In this document: in pieces, positions 32,101 through 39,685 of the stretch
Layout: each line of letters opens with the position of its first letter
Numbering within the stretch: position 1 is the first letter of the stretch
Source of the DNA: Balneolia bacterium
Lineage (GTDB): Bacteria > Bacteroidota > Rhodothermia > Balneolales > Cyclonatronaceae
Assembly (NCBI GenBank): GCA_022565795.1
Contig: JAIUMA010000026.1
Location: 1 to 42,730 of the forward strand
Reading direction: 5' to 3'
DNA length: 42,730 nucleotides
Translations under genes and position numbers: made by a program
The notes under the pieces: generated by a model
What the model was told of the DNA's origin: nothing
Database searches by the model: none
Seen by the model: the letters and a program-made list of their open reading frames with translations, nothing else

Positions 32101-32415
32101 ATGAAGTCCTTAATTTATCTCGATCCCGAAGCCCTGTTTTACATTATGGAAAAGGAGCAGGTCGTGGCCGTGACCCCCGGCTCCGAAAAGGACAAACCCG
32201 AAGCCGCACTGGTCGATGCAGGTTCTCTGGCTGATTCCGATTACAACCGCAACCAGCAGGACGGTGTCGAAATATACCTTTCGAAAAAGGTGAGCATCAC
32301 CCATGAGCAACAGCTGGAAATTCGGCTAAAGAAAGGGTGGCTTGGACGGAAACTTTTGGCATCTGTTACAGAGAAGCAATCCGTGCCGGGCTTTATGGGT
32401 ACACGCGGCTGTTGA
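32101..32415 (+). CDS. Hypothetical small soluble protein
   Basis: A 104-residue protein that I do not recognise. A TTG start at 32026 would make it 129 residues. I prefer the ATG at 32101 (MKSLIYLDPEALFYIM), since the upstream part looks unlike coding sequence. It has no signal peptide or TM segment. The first half is acidic, and the region DGVEIYLSKKVSITHEQQLEIRLKKGWLGRKLLA looks like an amphipathic beta-alpha unit. It ends with a lone cysteine (GFMGTRGC). It stands alone after the M23 terminator and converges with the histidine kinase gene. Confidence 0.6.
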   Translation: MKSLIYLDPEALFYIMEKEQVVAVTPGSEKDKPEAALVDAGSLADSDYNRNQQDGVEIYLSKKVSITHEQQLEIRLKKGWLGRKLLASVTEKQSVPGFMGTRGC

Positions 32416-32430
32416 TACGAGTCCTCGTAT
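32415..32430. repeat. Short inverted repeat between convergent genes
   Basis: ATACGAG and CTCGTAT form a perfect inverted repeat with a TC spacer. It overlaps the last base of the 104-aa gene and precedes the stop of the kinase gene. It has no T-run, so it is a weak candidate for a bidirectional terminator. Confidence 0.35.
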
Positions 32431-32434
32431 AAAC

Positions 32435-33967
32435 CTACTTCCCTTTGTAAGCAGGCAGGCGAATGATAAACTCTGCTCCGCCGCCCATACGGTCCCGAAC
32501 GCTAATAGAACCGCTGTGCTTTTGCACAACTCCACGGGTTATGGCAAGCCCGATTCCCAGGCCGAAGTCGCCACCGGCCGTTTTTGTTGTGAAGCTGGAT
32601 TCAAAAATCTTGCTTTTCAGATTATCCGGAACGCCGGGTCCGTCGTCGGCAATCGTTACCCAAACCTCGCCATCGGAGGACGTTCCGCAGTTGATAAACA
32701 GCCTGCCCTTGTCTTCCATCGCATCGCAGGAGTTTATGATGATATTCGTCCAGACCTGATTCAGCTCACCAACGTAGCACTTCACCATGGGTATTTCGGG
32801 CAAATTAAGCTCTACGTTTATATCTTTAAGCCTGTTGCCGATGATCATCAATGTTTCCTGAATGCCAAGACGTATATCGGCCACCTCAGGCTCGGCCCTT
32901 GAATCGCGGCTATAGCTTTTGAGGCTTTTCACAAGATGCCCTATTCTACCGGTGGACAATTGTATACTTGCCAGAAACACGCCCGCCTTGTGGCTGTCGA
33001 GCAGCAATCGTAGTGATTTCGGCTTATCATCCGATTTGGCGTACGAGGCGACCTTCTCAAGCAGCTCATCGCCTAATTCCGACATATCCCGAATAACCGA
33101 GCGACTGAGATGTGAATACCTTTCCTGAAGCTGCTTCATTTTTTCGCGCTGCTGATCCGTGCTTCTAATTTCGCGGCTCATACCGGCTTCAAGGAAGTGT
33201 CTCACCAAGCCCGTATCTGGGAGAGCACCGGCCTGCTCGGTCATATCGGGCAGTACGCGCATCAAGTAGTCGACTGAGCGCAGCAGTGCAGACGCAGGAT
33301 TGTTAATTTCATGCGCAAGTCCGGCCGTAAGCTCACCCAAAGTAGCCATCTTCTCCTGATTGATAAGCAGGTTCCGGGTTTTTTCAAGCTCATTAATGGT
33401 ATCCCGAAGGTTGTTTCGCTCCTCTTCCAGCTGTCTTGAAAGCTGCGCAATTTCCATGTGCAGCGTAACCACACGGCGGTAGCGTTCAGATAGATTCGAA
33501 AAAATAAGACCCTGAATTACACGGCTTATTTCAGGATAGTTTTCCTGAATCTGGTCGAGTGAAGACTGTCCCACCCTAAGAACTTCCACATCCGAACTGG
33601 CTCGTGCCGTTGTAAACACCCGCTCTCCCGTCTGAAACGACAGCAACCCCATAAAATCGCCCGGTCCCTGAAGATCGATGGCGATTTCAAATTCATCCGT
33701 TTGCTTCGACTGTTTTACATAGCCATCAAGAATCACAAAAAGCCTCTTGTTTTCCTGACCCTCCCTCAGGATAATTTCACCCTGCTTGTAGGTTTGATAA
33801 TGGCTGCTAAGCAATTCGGAACCAGGCAGCAGTTCTTTAATATTCTTTACGAACGCATTTTTATCGAGTCGGCGACCGGAGCTTCCTATGCCGATAGTGT
33901 TTGAGCGCTTCTGAACCTTTTCACGGGATTCCTTCAGATAGCGCATGTATTTGTCTTCAGATGACAT
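32435..33967 (-). CDS. Sensor histidine kinase with N-terminal CRP-like domain
   Basis: A soluble 510-residue kinase with no TM segment. An N-terminal CRP/cNMP-binding fold (about 45-160: GEIILREGQENKRLFVILDGYVKQ, then GPGDFMGLLSFQTGERVFTTARASSDVEVL) leads through a coiled coil (about 165-205) to the HisKA-like domain. The phospho-acceptor is H219 (GLAHEINNPAS). The ATPase domain has the N box (VWTNIIINSCDAMED), the D box (DDGPGVPDN) and GLGIGLAI. The CRP-like pocket seems to lack the Glu and Arg that hold cyclic nucleotide in CRP, so another signal or a protein partner is likely. The gene is third in an operon with a DASS transporter and a stand-alone receiver, which is the probable phosphorylation partner. 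Confidence 0.93.
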   Translation of the reverse strand: MSSEDKYMRYLKESREKVQKRSNTIGIGSSGRRLDKNAFVKNIKELLPGSELLSSHYQTYKQGEIILREGQENKRLFVILDGYVKQSKQTDEFEIAIDLQGPGDFMGLLSFQTGERVFTTARASSDVEVLRVGQSSLDQIQENYPEISRVIQGLIFSNLSERYRRVVTLHMEIAQLSRQLEEERNNLRDTINELEKTRNLLINQEKMATLGELTAGLAHEINNPASALLRSVDYLMRVLPDMTEQAGALPDTGLVRHFLEAGMSREIRSTDQQREKMKQLQERYSHLSRSVIRDMSELGDELLEKVASYAKSDDKPKSLRLLLDSHKAGVFLASIQLSTGRIGHLVKSLKSYSRDSRAEPEVADIRLGIQETLMIIGNRLKDINVELNLPEIPMVKCYVGELNQVWTNIIINSCDAMEDKGRLFINCGTSSDGEVWVTIADDGPGVPDNLKSKIFESSFTTKTAGGDFGLGIGLAITRGVVQKHSGSISVRDRMGGGAEFIIRLPAYKGK

Positions 33968-34011
33968 ATCAGGCTGATGCGTTTGTGGAGTTGATCATCG
34001 CAGATACCAGA

Positions 34012-34509
34012 CTAGTAGTCTGAAATCGTCCCTCTGGCGCGGATGGCTTCCTGTATTCGTTTGGCGTCCAGCGCCCCCATGTAGGGAAGCAGGTCTTTTT
34101 CATTTTCAATAACGAAAGTGGTGAGCTCGTCGCGCGCCACGCTCACCAGGTTATCCGGATCCCATGGCTTCGCGATATAGCGGTTGAGCCGTGCATGGTT
34201 CACGGCCTCGACGGTTGCATCGAGACCGGCCTGTCCGGTTAGCAGCACCTTACGGGTACGCTCAGTAAACTCGTCGCCCTGCATCTCTATCATCAGCTCA
34301 ACGCCCTTGTCGCCGGGCATCACGTGATCGCAAATGGCAAGGCCAACTTTATCACCCTGTTCTTTTATTTCTTTTATGATATTACGGGCTTCATCGGCCG
34401 AAACGGCCATTTCAATAGGAAAAACATCTTCGAGAGCGGATAAATCGCGGACTATTACGTCCAGGACTTCAGGCTCGTCTTCTACGCACAAAATATAAAT
34501 GGTTGACAT
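34012..34509 (-). CDS. Stand-alone response regulator receiver protein
   Basis: A 165-residue protein with one receiver domain. The acidic pocket is in ILCVEDEPEVLD (residues 7-18), the phosphorylation site is D61 (ICDHVMPGDKG), the switch threonine is in VLLTGQAG, and the conserved lysine is K114 (RYIAKPWDPDNL). After the domain comes only a short helical tail (about 125-165, FVIENEKDLLPYMGALDAKRIQEAIRARGTISDY). No DNA-binding or enzymatic output is visible, so it may work by binding another protein or as a phosphate carrier. It sits between the transporter gene (18 bases) and the kinase gene (44 bases), and should share their mRNA. Confidence 0.92.
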   Translation of the reverse strand: MSTIYILCVEDEPEVLDVIVRDLSALEDVFPIEMAVSADEARNIIKEIKEQGDKVGLAICDHVMPGDKGVELMIEMQGDEFTERTRKVLLTGQAGLDATVEAVNHARLNRYIAKPWDPDNLVSVARDELTTFVIENEKDLLPYMGALDAKRIQEAIRARGTISDY

Positions 34510-34527
34510 AACTCCGGTCTCCTGTGA

Positions 34528-36168
34528 TTAAAGTAAAACTGCCGGCCAGAACAGAACGGCATAAGCAAGTGCAACAAAAAGGCCTATTATTCCAATAATA
34601 CTACCAATTTTAACCATGTCGGCTGTCTTAATATAGCCTGTACTCATGGCAATAGCATTAGGCGGTGTGGAAATCGGCAGCAGCATCGCCATGTTACATG
34701 CCATACCAATCATTACGGCAGATATAACGAGGCTGAAGCCATCACCGGCTATTCCTGATGTACCCATGCTCACGGCCAGCGGAATTAGAAGGGTCGCAGT
34801 AACGGTATTTGAAAGGAAGTTGGAAAGCATAAGCGCTACAAAGCCAAACACCAGGAGCAGCACGATTTGCGGGAACACATCCCAGCTTATGCTTGATACC
34901 AGCCAAACGGCCAGTCCGGTATTCTCCATGGAGATACCCAGAGCTATACCACCGGCTACCAGCCAGAGCACTTCCCAGGGCAGACTTCTGATATCTTCTT
35001 TCTCGAGTACGCTGCTTACCGTAAGACCCATTATCGGCAGGAAAGCAACCATACCGCTAGGTATTCCGTGCTGCGCCTCGGTAATCCAGAGCACAACCGT
35101 AAGTGCAAAAACGAAGTACATAATGATGGCTTTACCGGACTTATCGAATGCACTGTCGAGCTCCAGTTTGAAACGTGTAATCGTGGGCGGATACATCACC
35201 CTCATCAATCCCCAGGCTGAAAGAAGCATAACAAGCACCAGTGGAACCGCGATGAGCATCCATGTACCGAAGGCGATGGATTCTCCCTGTGCGTTTAGCG
35301 CAGAAATAACAATTGCGTTGGGTGGTGTACCAATTGGAGTGGCCATCCCGCCAAGGTTTGCCGCAATCGGTATACTCAGCGCCAGCATGATGCGGAACTT
35401 ATCTTCCTTGCTAACCTGCAGCGCAATCGGGATGGCTACGGTCATCATCATGGCTGTTGTGGCCGTGTTGCTCATAAATGCGGATAATACCGCCGTAACC
35501 AACATCAAACCAAGAATAATAAACATGGGTTTTTCACCAAACGGCTTCAGCAGCACGTTCGTGAGGTTCTTATCGAGGTTGTATTTCACAGCCGCCGCGG
35601 CGAGCATAAAGCCACCAAGAAACAGGATGATAATCGGGCTGGCCAACGTGCCCATAAATACGGTGTAAGATGCCGGCGTATATCCCGTAAGAATGTGGTT
35701 TACGTCCGACACAATCTCTGTGCCAGACGAAATCTCATCTGACCTCACAAAAACGAAGCCATTCTCCGTTTCGACCACTTCAATTTGAATCTCCTCAGAA
35801 GAACGAGCGCCCGTTCTAAGAAATACCGTGTTGTTCTGCAGGGCAGAGTCCGGTATGCGCCAAACCTCTTCCTGCGCAGTTTGCTCAACGGTGTATGACG
35901 GCAGCTCTGCATTCTGATAAAGCGGGCCCTGCGTACTCAAAAGTACAATTTGCAGGAAAATAACCAGCATCGAGGTAGCATAAATCGGGATGGGCTCAAG
36001 CATCCAGAAGGCTGCGGCAACCAGAAAGATGCCCAGGGTGAGATGACCCGCAAAAGACAGGCCGTCGAAATGTACAAAGAGAGGAATACAAAAGCCAATT
36101 ATACCAAGAGTGAGCCCGACTGCCGTTTTGGTCCAGGCGGGAAAACGCTGTTTTTCTTTAGTTCTCAT
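34528..36168 (-). CDS. DASS/SLC13-family Na+-coupled anion transporter with a large periplasmic insert
   Basis: A membrane transporter of 546 residues, about 85 longer than typical DASS proteins. Family motifs are the SNT signature in LSAFMSNTATTAMMMTVAIPIAL, the second SNT-type motif in LSNFLSNTVTATLLIPLAVSM, and the late helix ending MLLPISTPPNAIAMSTGYI with the paired GTPPNA earlier. They mark the Na+/dicarboxylate sites. The insert (about residues 79-168) follows three N-terminal helices, so it is predicted in the periplasm. It reads like the C-terminal domain of RND adaptors (VWRIPDSALQNNTVFL... then IQIEVVETENGFVFV and SGTEIVSD). First gene of the operon with the receiver and kinase. 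Substrate is probably a dicarboxylate or sulphate. Confidence 0.9.
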   Translation of the reverse strand: MRTKEKQRFPAWTKTAVGLTLGIIGFCIPLFVHFDGLSFAGHLTLGIFLVAAAFWMLEPIPIYATSMLVIFLQIVLLSTQGPLYQNAELPSYTVEQTAQEEVWRIPDSALQNNTVFLRTGARSSEEIQIEVVETENGFVFVRSDEISSGTEIVSDVNHILTGYTPASYTVFMGTLASPIIILFLGGFMLAAAAVKYNLDKNLTNVLLKPFGEKPMFIILGLMLVTAVLSAFMSNTATTAMMMTVAIPIALQVSKEDKFRIMLALSIPIAANLGGMATPIGTPPNAIVISALNAQGESIAFGTWMLIAVPLVLVMLLSAWGLMRVMYPPTITRFKLELDSAFDKSGKAIIMYFVFALTVVLWITEAQHGIPSGMVAFLPIMGLTVSSVLEKEDIRSLPWEVLWLVAGGIALGISMENTGLAVWLVSSISWDVFPQIVLLLVFGFVALMLSNFLSNTVTATLLIPLAVSMGTSGIAGDGFSLVISAVMIGMACNMAMLLPISTPPNAIAMSTGYIKTADMVKIGSIIGIIGLFVALAYAVLFWPAVLL

Positions 36169-36520
36169 AGCGTGTGATGGTCCTTGTCATGAAATATTTG
36201 TATAGGTTGAAATAGCCTTACATCGTGTTTACAGGCAGGTTTTTGTAGCACAAAACTAATCTAATAGCACTATTAGAATTTACGCTTTTTACCAGCCAAA
36301 TCCATCTGCAATTATTGCGATTCTTTCAAATTAATCGGTATTTCCTGCGCATCAGACGGGAAAAACGCTTCCATCGGACCCTATAATTAACCAATATTTT
36401 TCGGGACACCAAAACCATTTTTTCAGCAGGCTTATTCAATTTTTTTTCTTGTATGATATTCCTGCCTACAGTAGCTTCATTTGGCACCTTCAAACAAACG
36501 ACACAGACATTTCCAACGCT
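36169..36520. other. Divergent intergenic region between the DASS operon and purU
   Basis: A 352-base AT-rich gap. The only clear structure is the inverted repeat at 36260-36277. A TTG in frame with purU at 36449 would extend purU by 24 residues, but the added sequence is not like the family. I see no other ORF or RNA. Confidence 0.65.
36260..36277. promoter_or_regulatory. 18-bp inverted repeat upstream of the DASS operon
   Basis: TCTAATAG and CTATTAGA form a perfect 8-bp inverted repeat with a CA spacer, 92 bases upstream of the DASS start. Size and symmetry suit an operator for a dimeric regulator. It could serve the DASS operon or, less likely, purU, whose start is 243 bases away. Confidence 0.4.
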
Positions 36521-37387
36521 ATGAGACCAGAAGAACCAACGGCCGTATTTTTAATCAACTGTCCCGATCAGCGCGGGCTTGTTGCGTCTATAAGCAGTTT
36601 TTTCTTTGAAAAAGGATTCAATATTATCAGCTGCCAGCAGTACTCTGAGCTGAGTACCGGACGCTACTTTATGCGAATTGAGCTCTCATTATCCGACCTG
36701 AAGACCTCACGGAAAAAGCTTGAAGCGGACTTCGCGGCATTTGGTAAAGACTTCGGGCTGGGATGGTCGGTGCACTACACCGACGAAAAGCAGCGCATGG
36801 CTATTCTGGTTTCGAAGACCTCACACTGCCTGTATGACCTTCTGCTCCGGTGGAAAGAGAAGGAGATCGACTGCGAGATTCCCCTTATCATTAGTAATCA
36901 TCCGGATCTGGAGTCCGTTGCCAATCAGTTTAAAATTCCGTTTCACTGCCTGCCGGTGAGCAAGGAGACCAAAACTGAGCAGGAATCCGAAATCCGCGCG
37001 CTCCTGGAGTCACACCATATCGACCTCGTGGTACTGGCCCGATATATGCAAGTGCTGTCATCCGGCTTTGTGCATGAGTATGAAGGCCGGGTCATCAATA
37101 TTCATCACGCGTTTCTTCCGGCTTTTCAGGGCGCCAACCCCTACCAGAGAGCATGGGAGCGCGGCGTAAAGATGATTGGAGCTACTGCTCATTATGCGAC
37201 CGAAGACCTTGATGAGGGGCCAATTATTGAGCAGGACGTTCAGCGTGTGATGCACGAAGAGAGCCCGGAAGAGCTAAAGCAAATCGGAAGGGATGTGGAG
37301 CGGATCGTACTTTCAAGAGCGGTACAGGCACATCTGGAGCACCGCATTATTTTGTCGGGCAGGAGAACCATCATTTTTCGTCGATAA
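36521..37387 (+). CDS. purU: Formyltetrahydrofolate deformylase
   Basis: Hydrolyses 10-formyl-tetrahydrofolate to formate and tetrahydrofolate, balancing one-carbon pools and supplying formate for PurT. The ATG at 36521 gives 288 residues, the usual size. An N-terminal ACT domain (TAVFLINCPDQRGLVASISSFFFEKGFNII, about 6-80) precedes the formyltransferase-like domain (about 90-288). The catalytic Asn-His-Asp set is visible in VINIHHAFLPAFQGANPY and in YATEDLDEGPIIEQDVQRV. Regulatory ACT domains in this family respond to glycine and methionine. It is a single-gene unit divergent from the DASS operon. Confidence 0.95.
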   Translation: MRPEEPTAVFLINCPDQRGLVASISSFFFEKGFNIISCQQYSELSTGRYFMRIELSLSDLKTSRKKLEADFAAFGKDFGLGWSVHYTDEKQRMAILVSKTSHCLYDLLLRWKEKEIDCEIPLIISNHPDLESVANQFKIPFHCLPVSKETKTEQESEIRALLESHHIDLVVLARYMQVLSSGFVHEYEGRVINIHHAFLPAFQGANPYQRAWERGVKMIGATAHYATEDLDEGPIIEQDVQRVMHEESPEELKQIGRDVERIVLSRAVQAHLEHRIILSGRRTIIFRR

Positions 37388-37453
37388 ACTCCAGGTCTTT
37401 TCGCCCGGGATATTAAATGGTGATGCTGTTTTTTTCGGCCCCTCAAAACACAC

Positions 37454-37482
37454 ACAGCCCCGAACCAAAAGTCCGGAGCTGT
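37454..37482 (-). terminator. Possible terminator of the hflKC operon
   Basis: ACAGCTCCGGAC on the minus strand pairs with GTTCGGGGCTGT (two imperfect pairs) around a short loop. The bases after it are only partly T-rich. It lies about 30 bases beyond the hflC stop. Confidence 0.35.
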
Positions 37483-37509
37483 CTGAAAGTTACCGTATGA
37501 TGCGTTCCG

Positions 37510-38445
37510 TTACGGATTTGCGCCCATCAGGAACCGGAAGAAATCGCTGTCTGTCGACAGGATGATGGTGGTCTTATCATCCATCGTTTTCTCGAAGGCT
37601 TCCATGGTACGGATAAACTCGTAGAGCTCGCGAGTCTGTGCGTTGCGGTTGTAGGCTTCGGCGTAAATGCGCGTGGCCTCCGCATCGGCACGACCGCGGA
37701 TTTCCTGTGCTTCACGGCGGGCTTCGGAGCGAATCTGCGCCAGATCACGCTCTTTCTCTCCAAGGATTGCCCTTGCTTCACCCTCGCCCTCTGAGCGAAA
37801 CTGATCGGCAATACGATTTCGCTCGGAAATCATGCGCTCGAATACGGTTTGCTGTACTTCGTCGGAGTAGTTCACTCTTTTGAAGCGGAAGTCGAGAATA
37901 CGAATTCCCAAATCAAGAACCCGCTCATTAGCACGCTCGAGCACCATCGCTTCGATAGCATCCCGTCCTACAGATATCTCTTCCAGCACCTCGATTTCCC
38001 CAAGATACTCGTCGGTTACTTCAGGCTCACGGTTGGTTGAGCGAACCAGCTCCAGAAGGGAGTTGCTGGCCACCGCATTTCGTGTTTCCCCGTCGAGAAT
38101 ATCATCGAGTCGTGACTGTGCATTACGCTCGTCGCGCAGACGCAAAAAGAACTGAAGCGGATCGGTAATTTGCCAGCGGGCAAATGTATCCACGAAAATC
38201 AGCGTCTGATCCAGGTTGATAATTTGGTTTGCATCGCCATCCCATTCGAGAAACCGGCGATCGAAGAACTGTACTTTCTGAATGAAAGGAAGCTTGAACT
38301 TGAGGCCCGGCTCTGAAATCGGATCTCCAACCGGTCGCCCGAACTGCGTTACGATAGCCTGATTGCGTTCGTCTACGATGAAGGTTGAGTTCCAGGCGAG
38401 CACGAACATCACGACGGCAACGATAATAAAGATTGTATTTTTCAT
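37510..38445 (-). CDS. hflC: HflC, SPFH-domain modulator of FtsH protease
   Basis: A 311-residue membrane protein that forms, with HflK, a ring-shaped complex around FtsH in E. coli. An N-terminal TM helix (about 4-21, FIIVAVVMFVLAWNSTFIV) leads to the SPFH/band-7 domain (DERNQAIVTQFGRPVGDPISEPGLKFKLPFIQKVQFFDRR, about 27-200). A long helical stretch follows (RNRIADQFRSEGEGEARAILGEKERDLAQIRSEARREAQEIRGRADAEATRIYAEAYNR, about 208-270). The end (TIILSTDSDFFRFLMGANP) is the usual HflC C-terminus. It starts one base after hflK. No ftsH lies in the window. Confidence 0.95.
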   Translation of the reverse strand: MKNTIFIIVAVVMFVLAWNSTFIVDERNQAIVTQFGRPVGDPISEPGLKFKLPFIQKVQFFDRRFLEWDGDANQIINLDQTLIFVDTFARWQITDPLQFFLRLRDERNAQSRLDDILDGETRNAVASNSLLELVRSTNREPEVTDEYLGEIEVLEEISVGRDAIEAMVLERANERVLDLGIRILDFRFKRVNYSDEVQQTVFERMISERNRIADQFRSEGEGEARAILGEKERDLAQIRSEARREAQEIRGRADAEATRIYAEAYNRNAQTRELYEFIRTMEAFEKTMDDKTTIILSTDSDFFRFLMGANP

Positions 38446-38446
38446 G

Positions 38447-39433
38447 TTAGTTAGCCCTCCGCTGTGCCTGATCGATGTTCAAAAGCGGCAGGACGTTGTT
38501 ACCCTGCTCATCTACAATAACTTTGTTACCCAGTTTCGGCAGAATGGTTTCCATCGTCTCAAGGTAAATTCGCTGCTTGGTAACCTCAGGGGCGGCTACG
38601 TACTCCGCAAAAATGGAGTTAAAGCGGTTAGCTTCACCAAGGGCATCGTTCACGCGATTGAAGGCAAAACCTTCAGCTACCTGCACAATTTGACGAGCTT
38701 CACCACGCGCTCGGGGAACCTCGCGGTTGTACTCGGACTCAGCCTGATTGATGAGCGTCTCGCGCTGCTGCTCGGCCTGATTAACCGCATTGAAAGAAGC
38801 CTTAACGGGATCCGGCGGATTCACATCCTGCAGCACAATCTGATCAATTCGAACGCCGTTTTCGTACTCGTCGCTCATGGCCTGAAGCAGTTGCTCAGCG
38901 CGGGAAGCTACATCCTGACGTCTTACCGTAAGGATTTCACTAACGGTGCGGTCACCTACGATTTTGCGCACAACCGACTCAGCCATCACCCTTAAAGTTT
39001 CCTCGGCATTCCGAACCCGAAACAGGTAGTTATAGGAATTTTCGATACGATACTGAACCACCCACTCTACGTCGGCAATGTTGAGGTCTCCGGTGAGCAT
39101 TAGGGACTCGTCTACATACGGAGCTTTGCTGTACTGAGTGCGCTGCCCGGATTCAACCGTACGAAAGCCAAATTCCAGTTTGAGCTGGCGCTGTACGGGA
39201 ATTTTATTCATCTCTTCGATTCCGAACGGAAGGATGAAGTTAAGGCCGGGTTGCACAGTGCGGCTGTATTCCCCCAGGCGCAGTACCACGCCTTCCTCTT
39301 CGGGGGCTATGGTATGTATGGAAGTAAAAAGACCAAACAGGACTAAAACCCCCAGCACAATTTTAAGCAGGTGCTGCCGGATCAATTTGACCTCAGGCGG
39401 CATATCCGGCATTTTGAAATCTTTGTTAGACAT
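38447..39433 (-). CDS. hflK: HflK, SPFH-domain modulator of FtsH protease
   Basis: The partner of HflC, 328 residues. A short cytoplasmic N-terminus and TM helix (about 23-41, HLLKIVLGVLVLFGLFTSIH) lead to the SPFH domain (EEEGVVLRLGEYSRTVQPGLNFILPFGIEEMNKIPVQ). LMLTGDLNIADVEWVVQYRI (about 110-130) is a typical HflK stretch, and VRIDQIVLQDVNPPDPVKASFNAVNQAEQQRETLINQAESEYN begins the helical part. It lacks the Gly-rich N-terminal extension of E. coli HflK, as many Bacteroidota-type proteins do. First gene of the two-gene operon, one base from hflC. Confidence 0.95.
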   Translation of the reverse strand: MSNKDFKMPDMPPEVKLIRQHLLKIVLGVLVLFGLFTSIHTIAPEEEGVVLRLGEYSRTVQPGLNFILPFGIEEMNKIPVQRQLKLEFGFRTVESGQRTQYSKAPYVDESLMLTGDLNIADVEWVVQYRIENSYNYLFRVRNAEETLRVMAESVVRKIVGDRTVSEILTVRRQDVASRAEQLLQAMSDEYENGVRIDQIVLQDVNPPDPVKASFNAVNQAEQQRETLINQAESEYNREVPRARGEARQIVQVAEGFAFNRVNDALGEANRFNSIFAEYVAAPEVTKQRIYLETMETILPKLGNKVIVDEQGNNVLPLLNIDQAQRRAN

Positions 39434-39685
39434 AGGTTACATTAAATTAGAGCATTGCATGGCAGCCGAAAATTGAGAATTGGCTGCTCATGATATTGTG
39501 ATCCGACAGACGGCCTCATATGCAGGAAGCAGGCATCTTCAACCGGCTGTCAAGATACGTATGTTCGGCCAAAATGTTCGGTTTTTTCGGTCTCCGGGGC
39601 AAATGAGATCTGCGCAATTTAATGTGGCCTTCACACATCCATAATATTGCGGAAATGTGGGCAGCGTAACATTAAACAAAAACCT

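Noticed and set aside
34646-35668. 340-codon open frame antisense to the DASS transporter
   Set aside because: It mirrors a transporter with clear family motifs and its translation is a repetitive Ser/Ile/Ala-rich product typical of antisense frames.
39462-39487. GCAGCC/GGCTGC hairpin upstream of hflK
   Set aside because: Only a 6-bp stem with a long loop and no T-run. Too weak to call a terminator or a leader element.
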